NCBI RefSeq assembly: GCF_001541315.1
Contig: NZ_LMVK01000034.1
Location: 1 to 64,000, forward strand
DNA from: Agrobacterium tumefaciens str. B6
GTDB lineage: Bacteria > Pseudomonadota > Alphaproteobacteria > Rhizobiales > Rhizobiaceae
Length of the DNA stretch: 64,000 nucleotides
Reading direction: 5' to 3'
The position numbers and the translations under genes were made by a program. The notes under the pieces are model-generated. The model searched no databases. It had not been told where the DNA came from and was given only the letters and a program-made list of their open reading frames with translations. How positions within the stretch are numbered: the stretch's first letter is position 1; every line of letters begins with the position of its first letter. Below, piece by piece: positions 8,801 to 19,179 of this stretch.

Positions 8801-11800
8801 TTACGGCGTGGCAGGAGCGTTTTCCGGCGCCAGTTGCCGGATGGCGTTTTCCGTCGGAGGCACCACCAGAACCGGCGCGGATTGCCGCTCGGGTACCGGC
8901 TGTTGCCCCTGTTCCTGCTGCTGTTGTTGCAACCGCTCCTGCTGTTCCTTTTCCTGGCGCAGACGTTCTTCGGCTGCCGCCTTCAGACGCGCCTCTTCGT
9001 CAGCCCTGGCCTTGGCTTCCGCCTCCGCCCGCTCCTTCTCGGCCTGCCGCTCGGCCGCCTGAGAGCGATAAAGCGCGACTTCGCGGCGCAGGCGCTGCTT
9101 TTCAAGAACACTCGCCTGCATGGCCTCCACCCGGCGGCGTTCCTTTTCGAAAGCCCTGAGCGAAAGGTAATTGCTGAGCGCTGAAACATCGGTCGTCAAA
9201 GCCGGCGCGGCAAGCGGACCGTTATAGTTGAGACGCACCGATGGCTCGGCCCCTGCGACCGTTTCGGTACCGGGATTGAACAGAAGATCGAGGTCGCCAT
9301 TCACGGTCGAAGCCGCAAGATCAACCGTCGCGTCGGCCGTCAGCGTTACGGGATCGATCCCCGCACGCAGATTCTGGAAATGAAGCGCGCCGCCATTCAG
9401 CGAGAACGGCAAGGCCACATCGCCAAGCCCGATTTCACCCTGCCACAGGCTCTGGTCCACCAGCGGCCGCACCTTGGGCGCGTCGATCGGCTGCTGCAAA
9501 CCATCAGCCGCCTGCAGGATCGGCGGGAAGGCGCCGGGATTAAGCCCCTTCAGCACAAGCCCGCTGGCCCTAATTTCACCCGATCCACCCGCTGATTTCA
9601 GCATTTCACCGACACTTTTGCCCGTCGATTCGGCCGTGAGGTCAACGGCCACCCGGCCTGTCGCAACCGGCCCGTTGGCATTGGCCCAAAGGATCGGCTC
9701 CGGATTGGCATCGGTCACCGCGATCTTGGTGCGGAAAATGCCCGCACCTTCGCCAGTCGACATGGCAAGCCGCCCCGTCAGCTTACCGCCCATGAAGGTG
9801 CCGGCAACATCATCGAGCGACAGACTGCCCGCATCATGCGTGACCCTTGCCGAAACACCGGTGACTGTACCAAAGGGACCGGCCTCGAAGCTTTCCGCTT
9901 TCAAGGCGAGCGAAGCCTTAAGCTGCGGGAAGGCTGGCATGGCCAGAGGCTTGGCATTGAGCGCTCCGGTTTCCGGATCAATCACCGGCCCATAGATCGC
10001 ATCCCCCAGCCAGGCGAGATCGACGGTTCTGACGGAGAGATCACCGTCTACAGGATGGGGGGCGGCACGCTGGAATGTCAGATTGCCCGAGAAAGGATTT
10101 CCGCCCGCCTGCCCGCCGATCGAGGAGAGTGCGATCTTTTGCCCGTCCACCGCCACTTTCGCATTGGCCTTCAGCGCCATGCCGCCGCCAAGCTGCGGCA
10201 GGCCGACAGCGTTCATGATGAGGTATGGCTCGATGTCAGCGCTTTCGAGCGCCACATCGGCGCTGCCCTCGCCGAAATTGGCGGCCGAGACAGCAAAGGA
10301 ACCGTTCATCGAAAAATGCGTCCGTTCCGTCGAGAAGCGCAGTTCCGTCTGGGCGGGCGAGCCGAGGGTGCCGTTGAGCTTGACCGAGAGAAGTCCTTCG
10401 CCATCCGCATCAAAGGGCAGCGGATCGAGCCCCGCCTGCCCGAACAGGATTGCGGTCGACTGGTTCTTCAGGACGGCTTCCAGCGACATGGCCGTATCAT
10501 CGGTGATCGACAGGAAATCCGGCATCTTGGCAACGGCCGAGAGCCGGCTGCCATTGACGGTGCCGGAGACGGCGACGTTGGCCCCGCCGTTTTCGCTATT
10601 GACCGAAACATCCATGGCAAGGTCGGAATTGGCGTACCATGGCGCACTCGCCGCCAGACGGCTGAGGAATGGATGGTTTGGCAATTTCTGCTGCAGCATG
10701 GTGAAGAACGGCTGCATATCCGCGGCATGCAGGTTCACCGTGCCCTTGCCGGCATATTTCAGCAGCGAACCCTGCAATTGCCCTCTGGCCTTCACCTCCG
10801 CGCCCGCAATATCGCCGGCCGTCATGTTTTCAAGCGAGAGAATCCCGCCGGCCATGGTGAAGGCGGTTTCGACGTGATTGGCGGTCACACCGGCCATGTT
10901 GAACCGGTCGGCCTTGAATTTTGCGGTAATGCGGTGGTCGAGGACGGAACTGCCGACCTGATCGCCAAGCGCCAGACTGCCGAGCGCCCTCAGCGCATCG
11001 AGATCGATTTCGTTGCCCGACAGATCAATGGAGAGATTGGAAGTCTTGCCGTCGGAACGCCGCTCCAGCTCGCCCTTCAGCGAGGCATCGCCGATCGCAA
11101 GCTCCAGATTGTCGAAACGCTGATTGAGCGTCGTCAGTGAAACATCGGCGGAAAAACCGGCGGCATTGAGCTGGCGGATCGCCGGATCGACGGAACCGGA
11201 AAGCCAGTTCGCCAGCCCCGAAGGCTGGTTGGAGGCGAGCAGCAGATTGCCGTTGAAAGCGGGGCCGCCAAGCAGCGTCAGCGATCCCTTGGCTTCAAGC
11301 TGGGTCCTGCCCGGCAGCGTCGCCACGGCATTCACCACCTGCCAGCCACTGCCTTCCGGGCGCACATCCAGCCGGATGTCGCGGATGGTCGTATCGTCGG
11401 AAACGAGTGCGGGAAGGCTGATGCTCGCTTTGCCCGGCACCGGCGGAACCGGGATGCGGGCCACCATGGCCGCAAAGGCTTCAATGCGCTGGCGAACCGA
11501 GGCGGTGGGCTGGCGTGAGGTCTTGCCCGTTTGCACGACAGGCGGCGCGAAGCGGGCGACATCTATCTGCTGGCCGTCGGCCGTCAGCAGGAACTCTGGC
11601 TTGGCGCCGGTATCGAGCGTCGCCTCGCCCGTCACGACATAAGGATTTTCGCTGCCACCGAGTTCCATGCGGTAACTCGGGATACGCACGCTTTCATTGG
11701 TCAGTTCAAAACTGCCGCGGGTGCGCGGCGAAGAAAACAGCGATTGGCCCGCCTGCTGCTTCTGCTTTTCATCCTCACGGAAACTGAAGGAGAAAGAACC

Positions 11801-12514
11801 GCTATAAGCGGGCTTTCCCGCCGTTGCAGCAATCGCACCATCGAGATCGACCTCAACCGGATGCTCATCCGGCACCACGCGGACCCTGAGGCCCATGCGG
11901 CCGGCGGCATAATCCGGCTCGCTGCTGGAGAGCGAGAACGACCCCGGATGCCCGTCAATGGCGGCGCGCCCTTCGGCCTTCCACGGCCCGGCCAGCGAAT
12001 TAGCGGACATGTCGGCGTTGAGACCGGTCACCACGCGATTGCGGCCGGATTGCTCGTCGATGAATTCGATCTGCCCGCCTTCGATCTGCACGCTTTCCAG
12101 AACCACGGTGCGGGCGGGAATTTCCGCCCGGCTGCCGCGCATCCAGTCCAGCGTGCCATCTTTCAGCAGCCTGATCTTCGCCTTGGGCTCCTCGATGCGC
12201 ATGTCGAAGATGCGGGCCTCGCCCGAAAGGAAAGGCGCAAGCTCGGCATCCATGGAAAAACGCGCGACCTGAATGAGCGGCGATCCATCCGCATCCGTTC
12301 CGGCGCGCACATCATGCAGCGTTACCGAGGGGAAAGGCAGGATGCGGGCCTCAACGCGGCCATGCACAACCACCTTCTTGCCGAGAATACGGCTTGCCTG
12401 ATCTTCAAAATCGCGGCGAAAATCCGTCCAGTCGACGAAATAGGGAATAAGCAGCGCCGAGAACAGCACCACGGCCAGCAGTCCGCCCAGAAAAACCAGA
12501 ATACGCCCGAGCAC
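8801..12514 (-). CDS. Large AsmA-family envelope protein
   Basis: 1237 residues, starting with GTG at 12514 (GGGAG about 10 bases upstream). A single N-terminal transmembrane segment (about 3-24) is followed by an AsmA N-terminal domain (the VDWTDFRRDFE start, then an RILPFPSV strand) and a very long beta-rich periplasmic body with an AsmA-like C-terminal domain near 900-1100. The last ~130 residues are different: a charged alanine/glutamate/arginine coiled coil, then a Q-rich and proline-rich tail. AsmA-like proteins of this size are thought to act as bridges for lipid transport between the membranes; that role is inferred. It stands alone on the minus strand. Confidence 0.9.
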   Translation of the reverse strand: MLGRILVFLGGLLAVVLFSALLIPYFVDWTDFRRDFEDQASRILGKKVVVHGRVEARILPFPSVTLHDVRAGTDADGSPLIQVARFSMDAELAPFLSGEARIFDMRIEEPKAKIRLLKDGTLDWMRGSRAEIPARTVVLESVQIEGGQIEFIDEQSGRNRVVTGLNADMSANSLAGPWKAEGRAAIDGHPGSFSLSSSEPDYAAGRMGLRVRVVPDEHPVEVDLDGAIAATAGKPAYSGSFSFSFREDEKQKQQAGQSLFSSPRTRGSFELTNESVRIPSYRMELGGSENPYVVTGEATLDTGAKPEFLLTADGQQIDVARFAPPVVQTGKTSRQPTASVRQRIEAFAAMVARIPVPPVPGKASISLPALVSDDTTIRDIRLDVRPEGSGWQVVNAVATLPGRTQLEAKGSLTLLGGPAFNGNLLLASNQPSGLANWLSGSVDPAIRQLNAAGFSADVSLTTLNQRFDNLELAIGDASLKGELERRSDGKTSNLSIDLSGNEIDLDALRALGSLALGDQVGSSVLDHRITAKFKADRFNMAGVTANHVETAFTMAGGILSLENMTAGDIAGAEVKARGQLQGSLLKYAGKGTVNLHAADMQPFFTMLQQKLPNHPFLSRLAASAPWYANSDLAMDVSVNSENGGANVAVSGTVNGSRLSAVAKMPDFLSITDDTAMSLEAVLKNQSTAILFGQAGLDPLPFDADGEGLLSVKLNGTLGSPAQTELRFSTERTHFSMNGSFAVSAANFGEGSADVALESADIEPYLIMNAVGLPQLGGGMALKANAKVAVDGQKIALSSIGGQAGGNPFSGNLTFQRAAPHPVDGDLSVRTVDLAWLGDAIYGPVIDPETGALNAKPLAMPAFPQLKASLALKAESFEAGPFGTVTGVSARVTHDAGSLSLDDVAGTFMGGKLTGRLAMSTGEGAGIFRTKIAVTDANPEPILWANANGPVATGRVAVDLTAESTGKSVGEMLKSAGGSGEIRASGLVLKGLNPGAFPPILQAADGLQQPIDAPKVRPLVDQSLWQGEIGLGDVALPFSLNGGALHFQNLRAGIDPVTLTADATVDLAASTVNGDLDLLFNPGTETVAGAEPSVRLNYNGPLAAPALTTDVSALSNYLSLRAFEKERRRVEAMQASVLEKQRLRREVALYRSQAAERQAEKERAEAEAKARADEEARLKAAAEERLRQEKEQQERLQQQQQEQGQQPVPERQSAPVLVVPPTENAIRQLAPENAPATP

Positions 12515-12605
12515 TGACCTGCATCTCCCTTCGCGAACGCTGCAAACCTATTCTTTTCTGCCTTAACGGCAAGCAGCCTTTTGTACCAATCAATTGTGAG
12601 GATGA

Positions 12606-14018
12606 TCAGACAAGCCGGAACAACTTGCCCGGATTGAAGATATTATCCGGATCGAGCGACGTTTTGATGGCGCGCATCACATCCAGTGCATTGCCGGCCT
12701 CTTCGGCAAGAAAACTCATCTTGCCCTGGCCGATGCCGTGTTCGCCGGTGCAGGTGCCGTCCATGGCAATGGCGCGGCGGTTGAGACGGGCGACAAAGGC
12801 TTCGGTTTTCGCGACGCTTTCGGCATCCTTGCCATCAAACAGAATAAGGACGTGGAAGTTCCCGTCGCCCGCATGACCGACGATCGGCGCGAGAAAACCG
12901 TTCTCCTCAATATCCCGCTGCGTTTCCACCACGCAGTCAGCGAGGCGCGAAATCGGCACGCAGACATCGGTGGACAGCCCATCGAGATGCGGTGCGAGCG
13001 CCCGCGACGCCCAATAGGCGTCATGACGCGCTTTCCAGAGCTTGTTGCGCTCGGCGGCATCGCTCGTCCAGCGGAAGTCGACGCCGCCGCATTCCGCCGC
13101 GATCTCGGCAAACTGCTGCGATTGCAGCGCCGCCGTCTCCTCGGTGCCATGGAACTCCACGAAAAGCGTCGGCTTCTCCGCGTAGTTCAGGCCGGAATAG
13201 GCGTTGCAAGCCCGCACCTGCACCTCGTCAAGCAATTCGATGCGGGCAACCGGAACGCCCATCTGGATCGTCATGATGACGGCATCGCAGGCCGCCTTGA
13301 TCGTGTCGAAGATGCAGACACCGCCGGCGATCTTTTCCGGAATGCCCTGAAGCCGCAGCGTCACGGACGTGATGACGCCGAGCGTCCCCTCGGCCCCCAC
13401 GAAAAGCCGCGTCAGGTCGTAACCGGCGGAGGACTTGCGGGCGCGGCGAGCGGTGCGGATTTCCTCGCCATTGGCGACAACAGCCGTAACGGCAAGCACA
13501 TTGTCTTTCATCGTGCCATAACGAACGGCATTGGTGCCTGAGGCCCGCGTCGAGGCCATGCCGCCGATCGAGGCATTGGCGCCCGGATCGATCGGGAAGA
13601 ACAGGCCGGTATCGCGCAGATAGACGTTGAGGTCCTCACGCGTCACGCCCGGCTCCACCGTCACGTCAAGATCTTCGGCATTCACCTCAATGATGCGATT
13701 CATCCGGCTGAAATCGATGCAGATTCCGCCGTTGGGCGCATTGACCTGCCCTTCAAGTGAAGACCCCGTTCCGAAGGGAATGACCGGCACCTTGTATTGG
13801 GCGCAAGCCTTCACCACAGCCTTCACATCATCGGCGCTTTCGGCAAAAACCACGCCATCCGGCGCCTGCAGGGTCAAATAGGTGGTGGTGTGGCCATGCT
13901 GCTCGCGGAACGCCTGGCCCGTCTGGACCTTGTCACCCAACTGCTGCTTCAGCACCGCGAGCGCAGACGCAATGCCCTCTTCATTCCGCTCACCCGCCAC
14001 AACGTCTTTCAGCGCCAT
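12606..14018 (-). CDS. FAD-binding oxidase of the GlcD/D-lactate dehydrogenase type
   Basis: 470 residues from the ATG at 14018; GGAG lies 7 bases upstream, and ATGs at 14021 and 14039 are less well placed. An FAD-PCMH domain shows PFGTGSSLEG (near 95-105), PGANASIGGM and SSAGYDLTRLF; the C-terminal half has the FAD-linked oxidase domain with GHAGDGNFHV and the closing TGEHGIG motif. Family members oxidise D-lactate or other D-2-hydroxyacids and pass electrons to the respiratory chain or cytochrome c. No glcE/glcF partners are adjacent, so a single-subunit D-lactate dehydrogenase is the better guess. Confidence 0.9.
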   Translation of the reverse strand: MALKDVVAGERNEEGIASALAVLKQQLGDKVQTGQAFREQHGHTTTYLTLQAPDGVVFAESADDVKAVVKACAQYKVPVIPFGTGSSLEGQVNAPNGGICIDFSRMNRIIEVNAEDLDVTVEPGVTREDLNVYLRDTGLFFPIDPGANASIGGMASTRASGTNAVRYGTMKDNVLAVTAVVANGEEIRTARRARKSSAGYDLTRLFVGAEGTLGVITSVTLRLQGIPEKIAGGVCIFDTIKAACDAVIMTIQMGVPVARIELLDEVQVRACNAYSGLNYAEKPTLFVEFHGTEETAALQSQQFAEIAAECGGVDFRWTSDAAERNKLWKARHDAYWASRALAPHLDGLSTDVCVPISRLADCVVETQRDIEENGFLAPIVGHAGDGNFHVLILFDGKDAESVAKTEAFVARLNRRAIAMDGTCTGEHGIGQGKMSFLAEEAGNALDVMRAIKTSLDPDNIFNPGKLFRLV

Positions 14019-14152
14019 CATCCGTCTCCACCGCAACATCTGCCCGTAACGGATTCGAGCCGTTACGAAATTCCGTCAGGTGGTATGGGATAAGGTTAAC
14101 GCTTTGTCCAGCATCGCGATTGCGCCGCATGCGGTTTGGCGACAACCCCACC

Positions 14153-17100
14153 TTATTCCGCTGCGAGCAACGGCTTGTCCTCCTCCAGCGCCTTGCGGCG
14201 GGCGGCAAGTTCAAGCTCGCGATGGAGGAGGATTTCCTCATCCGCCTGCGGCTTGGCAAAGCGGGCGATGAGCAGATAGGAGACCGGCGTGATATAAAGC
14301 GTCACCAGCGTCGCAAAGCCAAGACCGCCGACAATGACCCAGCCGAGCGCAATGCGTGCTTCCGCACCTGCCCCCTGCGCCAGCACCAGCGGCACGCCGC
14401 CCAGAATTGTGGCGATCATCGTCATCATGACAGGGCGCAGGCGGATGCTGGTGGCCTTTTCAATGGCTTCCCGAACGGTCGCGCCCTGATCGCGCAGATG
14501 ATTGGCGAATTCCACGATCAGGATGCCGTTCTTGGCCATCACGCCAACAAGCAGCACAAGACCGATCTGACTATAGACGTTGAGGCTCGATCCGGTGACC
14601 AGCAGCGCGATGACGGCGCAGGCAAGGCCGAGCGGCACCGTCGTCATGATGATAACCGAACTCAACACGCTTTCGAACTGCGCGGCCAGCACGAGGAAGA
14701 TGATGGCGATGGCGAAACCGAAGGTCAGCAACATGCCGCTGGAGTTCTCCTCAAGCGTCGCCGCCTCGCCGAGCGGCAGCAGACGGGCGCCGGGCGGCAG
14801 GACGGATTGCGAAAGCTCGTTCACCTTCTCCAGCGCCTGACCGAGCGAAACACCGTCCTTCAGATTGGCCGTGAAGCCGACGGAGGGAAGCTGCTGCTCG
14901 CGATTGAGCTGCGGCGCGACCGCATTTTCCTTCAGCGAAGCAATGACCGACATCGGCACGATCTTGCCGTCGCCCGTTTTCAGGAAGACATTTTCAAGAT
15001 CGGTCGGATCATTGATCGGCCGGGTGGAAGACAGGAGCCGCACCGGGATTGCATCGCCATCCACGAAAACGTCAACGACCGAGCGTCCTTCCAGCAGCGA
15101 CTGCATGGCGCGTGACAGCCCGGTGATATCGATGCCGAGATCGGAAGCGCGCTCGCGGTCGATGGAAACGGAAAGCTGCGCCTGATTGGGCTCATTGTCG
15201 AAACGCGGCGTATCGAACAGGCCGCTTTCCTCCATGGAAAGCAGCAGTTTCTGCGTCGCCGCCGTCAGCGCCGCATAGTTGCTGCCAACCATCGCCATCT
15301 GCAAACCGTTACCGGCGCCACGAATACGCAGGCTGTTCGGCTGCATCGCACTGCCGCGCAGCGCCGGCACCTTGTTGGCGGCGGACGTGACGTCAGCGGC
15401 GATCTGATTCTGGGTGCGCTCGCGGTCGGCCCAAGGGGCGAGCGTCAGCACCATGAAACCGGTATTGGACGAACCGTTCATGCCCGTGATGGAATAGATA
15501 TTGCGGATTTCCCCGCTGTCGCGCAGCGGTTGCAGATTTTCCTCGATGCGCTGCAGCTGGTCGCGGGTATATTCAAGGCTGACGCCCTGCGGCGCGGTAA
15601 CCCGCATCATGATCGAGGCACGGTCCTCGCGCGGCGTCAGCTCGTTCTGGATCATGCCGAAGGCAATCCACGACAGACCCGAAAAGATCAGCGCCACGAT
15701 AATGACGATCAGCGGATTGTTCAGGCAGGCGGAAAGCGTCGACTTGTAGGTGGAGGCAAAGACATTGCCAAACCAGGCGAGCGGTCCCGTCTGTTCCTTC
15801 AACCCCTCCTTCAGCATGCGGGAAGCCAGCATCGGGCAGAGCGTCAGCGCCACGATGGAGGACAAGCCCACGGCGAAGGCCAGCACGAAACCGAATTCGC
15901 GGAACAGGCCGCCAAGCTGGCCCGGCAGGAAGGAGAGCGGAATGAAGACGGCGGCTAGCGTTGCCGTCGTTGCGATGACCGCGAAGAAGACTTCCTGCGT
16001 GCCGAGAACGGCAGCGGCGCGCGGCCCCATGCCTTCCGCCCGGCGGCGCACGATATTTTCCAGCACCACGATGGCGTCATCGACCACCAGGCCGGTCGCC
16101 AGAACGATGGCGAGCAGCGTCAGAATATTCACCGAGAAGCCGACCATGTAGATGGCGACAATGGTGCCGATCAGCGCCACCGGCATGGTGATCGCCGGAA
16201 TGAGGGTGGCCCGCCAGTCGCGCAGGAAGAGATAAAGCACGACGACGACGATGATCGCCGAAAGACCGAGCGCCAGCTCGACCTCGTGCAGCGCGCCTTC
16301 GATGAAGACCGCGTCATCGCTGGTGACGACGATGCGTGTGCCTTCTGGCAGATTGGCCGACATGGCATCGACGGCGGCCTTCACGCCGGTGGAAATATTG
16401 AGCGTGTTGGACTGCGCCTGACGGATGACGCCAAGACCGACACCCTGCACGCCATTGGAGCGCAGCGAGGTGGATTCGTCATCCGCACCGAGCATGACGG
16501 TTGCTACGTCGCGAAGGCGGATATTGTTCTTGATGAGAAGGTTGGAAAAATCCTCGGGCTTCGTCAGGCTCGCCGTGGCGCGCACGACGATGTCCTGCGT
16601 CGTGCTTTTCAGCGATCCTGCCGGCACGTCGAGTGCCGCGCTGGCCAGCGCGTTGGAAACATCGGTCACGGTCAGACCACGGCTGGCGAGTGCTGCCTGA
16701 TTGAGATCGACGCGAAAAACCTTTTCCTGATCGCCATAAAGCTCGACATCGGCAACGCCGTCGACAGCAGCCAGGCGGTCGATGATCTCGTCATCCACCA
16801 GCTTGGTCAGATCTTCCATGCTGAGCGTCGACGAGGTGACGGCAAGGCGCATGATCGGCTGGCTGTCGGAATCCGCCTTGATGATCTGCGGCTCGTCGGC
16901 ATCGTCGGGCAGCTGATTGGTGACGCGGCCAATGGCGTCACGCACATCGTTGGCCGCAACGGCCATGTCGACATTGTCGCCAAATTCCATCGTCACGCGG
17001 CTGGTGCCGAATTGCGAGTTGGAAGCGATGGATTTGATGCCGCTGACACGCGCCACCGCACCTTCGATGGTCTGCGTCACTTCCTGGTCGATCGTCTCAG

Positions 17101-17299
17101 GCGCAGCACCTTCATAGGTGGTCCTGACGCTGACCGACGGCCGGTCGACGTCAGGCAATTCGCGCACCTCGACGCCAACCAGAGCGGCGAGGCCAGCCAC
17201 GACCAGCAGCGTGTTGAGGACCGCCGCCAGGATAGGCCGGCGCACGAACAATGCGGTGAAAGCGAGCTTGGAATCCTGACCGGAAGGCGACTGCGTCAT
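14153..17299 (-). CDS. RND efflux transporter permease (AcrB/MexB-like)
   Basis: 1048 residues, full length for the hydrophobe/amphiphile efflux (HAE1) family. The N-terminus has the first transmembrane helix after FVRRPILA; TM4 carries the proton-relay pair in GLVVDDAIVV (about residue 405); the second half repeats the fold with the GVMAKNGILIVEFA helix. Expected to export drugs or lipids from periplasm and inner membrane using the proton gradient. Its ATG overlaps the stop of the upstream adaptor gene by four bases. No TolC-type outer-membrane gene is in the operon, so an unlinked TolC is presumably used. Substrate unknown. Confidence 0.94.
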   Translation of the reverse strand: MTQSPSGQDSKLAFTALFVRRPILAAVLNTLLVVAGLAALVGVEVRELPDVDRPSVSVRTTYEGAAPETIDQEVTQTIEGAVARVSGIKSIASNSQFGTSRVTMEFGDNVDMAVAANDVRDAIGRVTNQLPDDADEPQIIKADSDSQPIMRLAVTSSTLSMEDLTKLVDDEIIDRLAAVDGVADVELYGDQEKVFRVDLNQAALASRGLTVTDVSNALASAALDVPAGSLKSTTQDIVVRATASLTKPEDFSNLLIKNNIRLRDVATVMLGADDESTSLRSNGVQGVGLGVIRQAQSNTLNISTGVKAAVDAMSANLPEGTRIVVTSDDAVFIEGALHEVELALGLSAIIVVVVLYLFLRDWRATLIPAITMPVALIGTIVAIYMVGFSVNILTLLAIVLATGLVVDDAIVVLENIVRRRAEGMGPRAAAVLGTQEVFFAVIATTATLAAVFIPLSFLPGQLGGLFREFGFVLAFAVGLSSIVALTLCPMLASRMLKEGLKEQTGPLAWFGNVFASTYKSTLSACLNNPLIVIIVALIFSGLSWIAFGMIQNELTPREDRASIMMRVTAPQGVSLEYTRDQLQRIEENLQPLRDSGEIRNIYSITGMNGSSNTGFMVLTLAPWADRERTQNQIAADVTSAANKVPALRGSAMQPNSLRIRGAGNGLQMAMVGSNYAALTAATQKLLLSMEESGLFDTPRFDNEPNQAQLSVSIDRERASDLGIDITGLSRAMQSLLEGRSVVDVFVDGDAIPVRLLSSTRPINDPTDLENVFLKTGDGKIVPMSVIASLKENAVAPQLNREQQLPSVGFTANLKDGVSLGQALEKVNELSQSVLPPGARLLPLGEAATLEENSSGMLLTFGFAIAIIFLVLAAQFESVLSSVIIMTTVPLGLACAVIALLVTGSSLNVYSQIGLVLLVGVMAKNGILIVEFANHLRDQGATVREAIEKATSIRLRPVMMTMIATILGGVPLVLAQGAGAEARIALGWVIVGGLGFATLVTLYITPVSYLLIARFAKPQADEEILLHRELELAARRKALEEDKPLLAAE

Positions 17300-18444
17300 T
17301 GGCTGGCGACCTCCTCCGGCTTCGGCTGTTCGCCGACGCGGACGGCACCGCCTTCACGCACGCGCTGAAGGCCCTCGATCACGACTGGCTCGCCTTCCGC
17401 CAGTTCCGCCTTGACGAGAACCGCATCAGGGTTGCGCTGCACGATCTGCACCCGCACCTTGTTCGATTTGTTGTCGGTGACGCGCCAGACATAGGAGCCT
17501 TCCGCATCCCACTGCACGGCCAGAGGATCGACCGAAGCATAGGTCTCCCCGGCAAAACGCATGGTAACGCCGAAGGACATGCCGGCCCTCAGTTCGTCCT
17601 TCTCGTTACCGAACTTCGCCCGGATGCGGATCGTGCGGCTTGCTTCATCGACACGGTTGTCTACAGCTTCGATTTCACCCTTGAAGGTTTCGCCGGGACG
17701 CGAAATGGAGGTCGCCTCCACCGGCATTCCGACCTTGATCACGGTTGCAAACCGCTCGGGTGCCCAGAAATTGACGAGAATTTCCGACCGGTCGTCGATG
17801 CTGACGATGGTTGACTGCGTGGTGACGTTGTCGCCAATATTGGCGGCGACGATACCGGCCACACCCTCAATCGGCGCGACGATGTCGCGGCGCCTGAGAT
17901 TGAGTTCGGCAGTGCTGAGCGCCAGCTTGGCGGATTCTTCGGCAATCTGCGCATCCATCACATCGAGGCGGGAAACGGATTTCAGGTTCTTGTAGGAACT
18001 GGATTTTTCAATCGCGCTGCGCAGCGCGACCTGCGCCTTGTCGCGTTCGATCACCTGCTCTTCGTCATCAAGCCGCGCAAGCACCTGCCCCTTCACGACA
18101 CGCGCGCCGGCGGCCGTGCGGATTTCTGAAAGCGTGCCCGATGTCTGCGGCATGACGACGACTGACTGGATCGCCTGGCCGTTGCCGATGGCGTTCAGCC
18201 GATCATTGACCGTGCCCTTTTTCACCGGAGCCGTCACCACCAGGGTGGCGTTGCCGTTGCGCCGCGAACCACCATTCTGGCCTGTGGGCGAACCGGCCGC
18301 TGCGACCTCTATCGCGCCTGCCGGCGTTTTGCCGAGCCCCATGCTGGCGAGCACATTGCGGGCTTCGGGCGAATAAAAGCCCCAGAGACAGAGCCCTGCC
18401 CCCACCACGGCCAGACTGACACCCACCTGTTTCCAGACCCGCAT
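17296..18444 (-). CDS. RND efflux periplasmic adaptor (membrane fusion protein)
   Basis: 382 residues. An N-terminal membrane anchor or signal (about 8-25) is followed by a linker, a biotinyl-lipoyl-like half motif (VVVMPQTSGTLSEI), a short alpha-helical hairpin, and beta-barrel domains, the usual HlyD/AcrA order. CGGAG precedes the ATG. It is the first gene of the pair and its stop overlaps the permease start (17296-17299), so both subunits are made together. No local TetR- or MarR-type regulator is encoded next to the pair. Confidence 0.93.
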   Translation of the reverse strand: MRVWKQVGVSLAVVGAGLCLWGFYSPEARNVLASMGLGKTPAGAIEVAAAGSPTGQNGGSRRNGNATLVVTAPVKKGTVNDRLNAIGNGQAIQSVVVMPQTSGTLSEIRTAAGARVVKGQVLARLDDEEQVIERDKAQVALRSAIEKSSSYKNLKSVSRLDVMDAQIAEESAKLALSTAELNLRRRDIVAPIEGVAGIVAANIGDNVTTQSTIVSIDDRSEILVNFWAPERFATVIKVGMPVEATSISRPGETFKGEIEAVDNRVDEASRTIRIRAKFGNEKDELRAGMSFGVTMRFAGETYASVDPLAVQWDAEGSYVWRVTDNKSNKVRVQIVQRNPDAVLVKAELAEGEPVVIEGLQRVREGGAVRVGEQPKPEEVASQ

Positions 18445-18668
18445 ATAGTTCTCCGGTTGATCATCGCAGCATAAAGCAGCCCCTGAAGCGCAGGCTTCGG
18501 GACATCAGCAGTATTCCCCCTCGTTTAAAACGAGGCAACGCACAAATCCGTTTCTTACGTAATTGTAATTTGTGATGGATTCTCGTCGAGCACACGACGA
18601 AGGCCATTTTTATCGCAAATATTCTTCAGCGCGGTAATCTGCCCCCAGGAAAAGAGCCGGAGGAAGCC

Positions 18669-19079
18669 ATGAGCACCGTAACGAAAGTACAAAATCCCGA
18701 AGCCGATCCGCGCGTCAAGGCGGTATTTGACGACATCCGCACCACCCGCAAGTCGGACTTCATCAATAATATGTGGCTCTACCTCGCCTTCGATCCTGAT
18801 CTTCTGGAAAAGACATGGGCCGAGGTCAAGGCGGTGATGGCGACACCTTCCGCGCTCGACCCCGTGGTCAAGGAAATGCTTTACATCGCGGTGTCCGTCA
18901 CCAATGGCTGCTCCTATTGCGCCCATTCCCACACGGCCGCCGCCAAAGCCAAGGGCATGACCGGCGAGCAGCACGCCGATCTCCTGCGGGTCATCGCGCT
19001 TGCCGCCAAGACCAACCAGCTTGCGGTGGCGCTGCAAGTCCCGGTGGATGCCGCTTTTGATGCCGACAGGCAGGCATGA
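18669..19079 (+). CDS. Carboxymuconolactone decarboxylase/AhpD-like protein
   Basis: 136 residues, all-helical AhpD-like fold. The redox motif C81-S-Y-C84 with H88 (CSYCAHSH) is the AhpD catalytic signature, which fits peroxidase-related thiol chemistry better than lactone decarboxylation. A strong GGAGGA precedes the ATG. It stands alone, divergent from the efflux operon and followed by uvrD on the same strand with a 100-base gap. Partner and substrate cannot be told. Confidence 0.88.
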   Translation: MSTVTKVQNPEADPRVKAVFDDIRTTRKSDFINNMWLYLAFDPDLLEKTWAEVKAVMATPSALDPVVKEMLYIAVSVTNGCSYCAHSHTAAAKAKGMTGEQHADLLRVIALAAKTNQLAVALQVPVDAAFDADRQA

Positions 19080-19179
19080 TGCAAAAAATGCCTTGGAATA
19101 GGCGTTTTGACTGACGATACCGGAATAAAAGCAGAACGCGGTTCTGGCCTTTATATCCCGAATCACTACATTGGGCCGC

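Noticed and set aside
8716-9159. Proline/alanine-rich frame of 147 residues on the plus strand
   Set aside because: Overlaps the C-terminus of the AsmA-like gene on the other strand and is low-complexity; no ribosome site.
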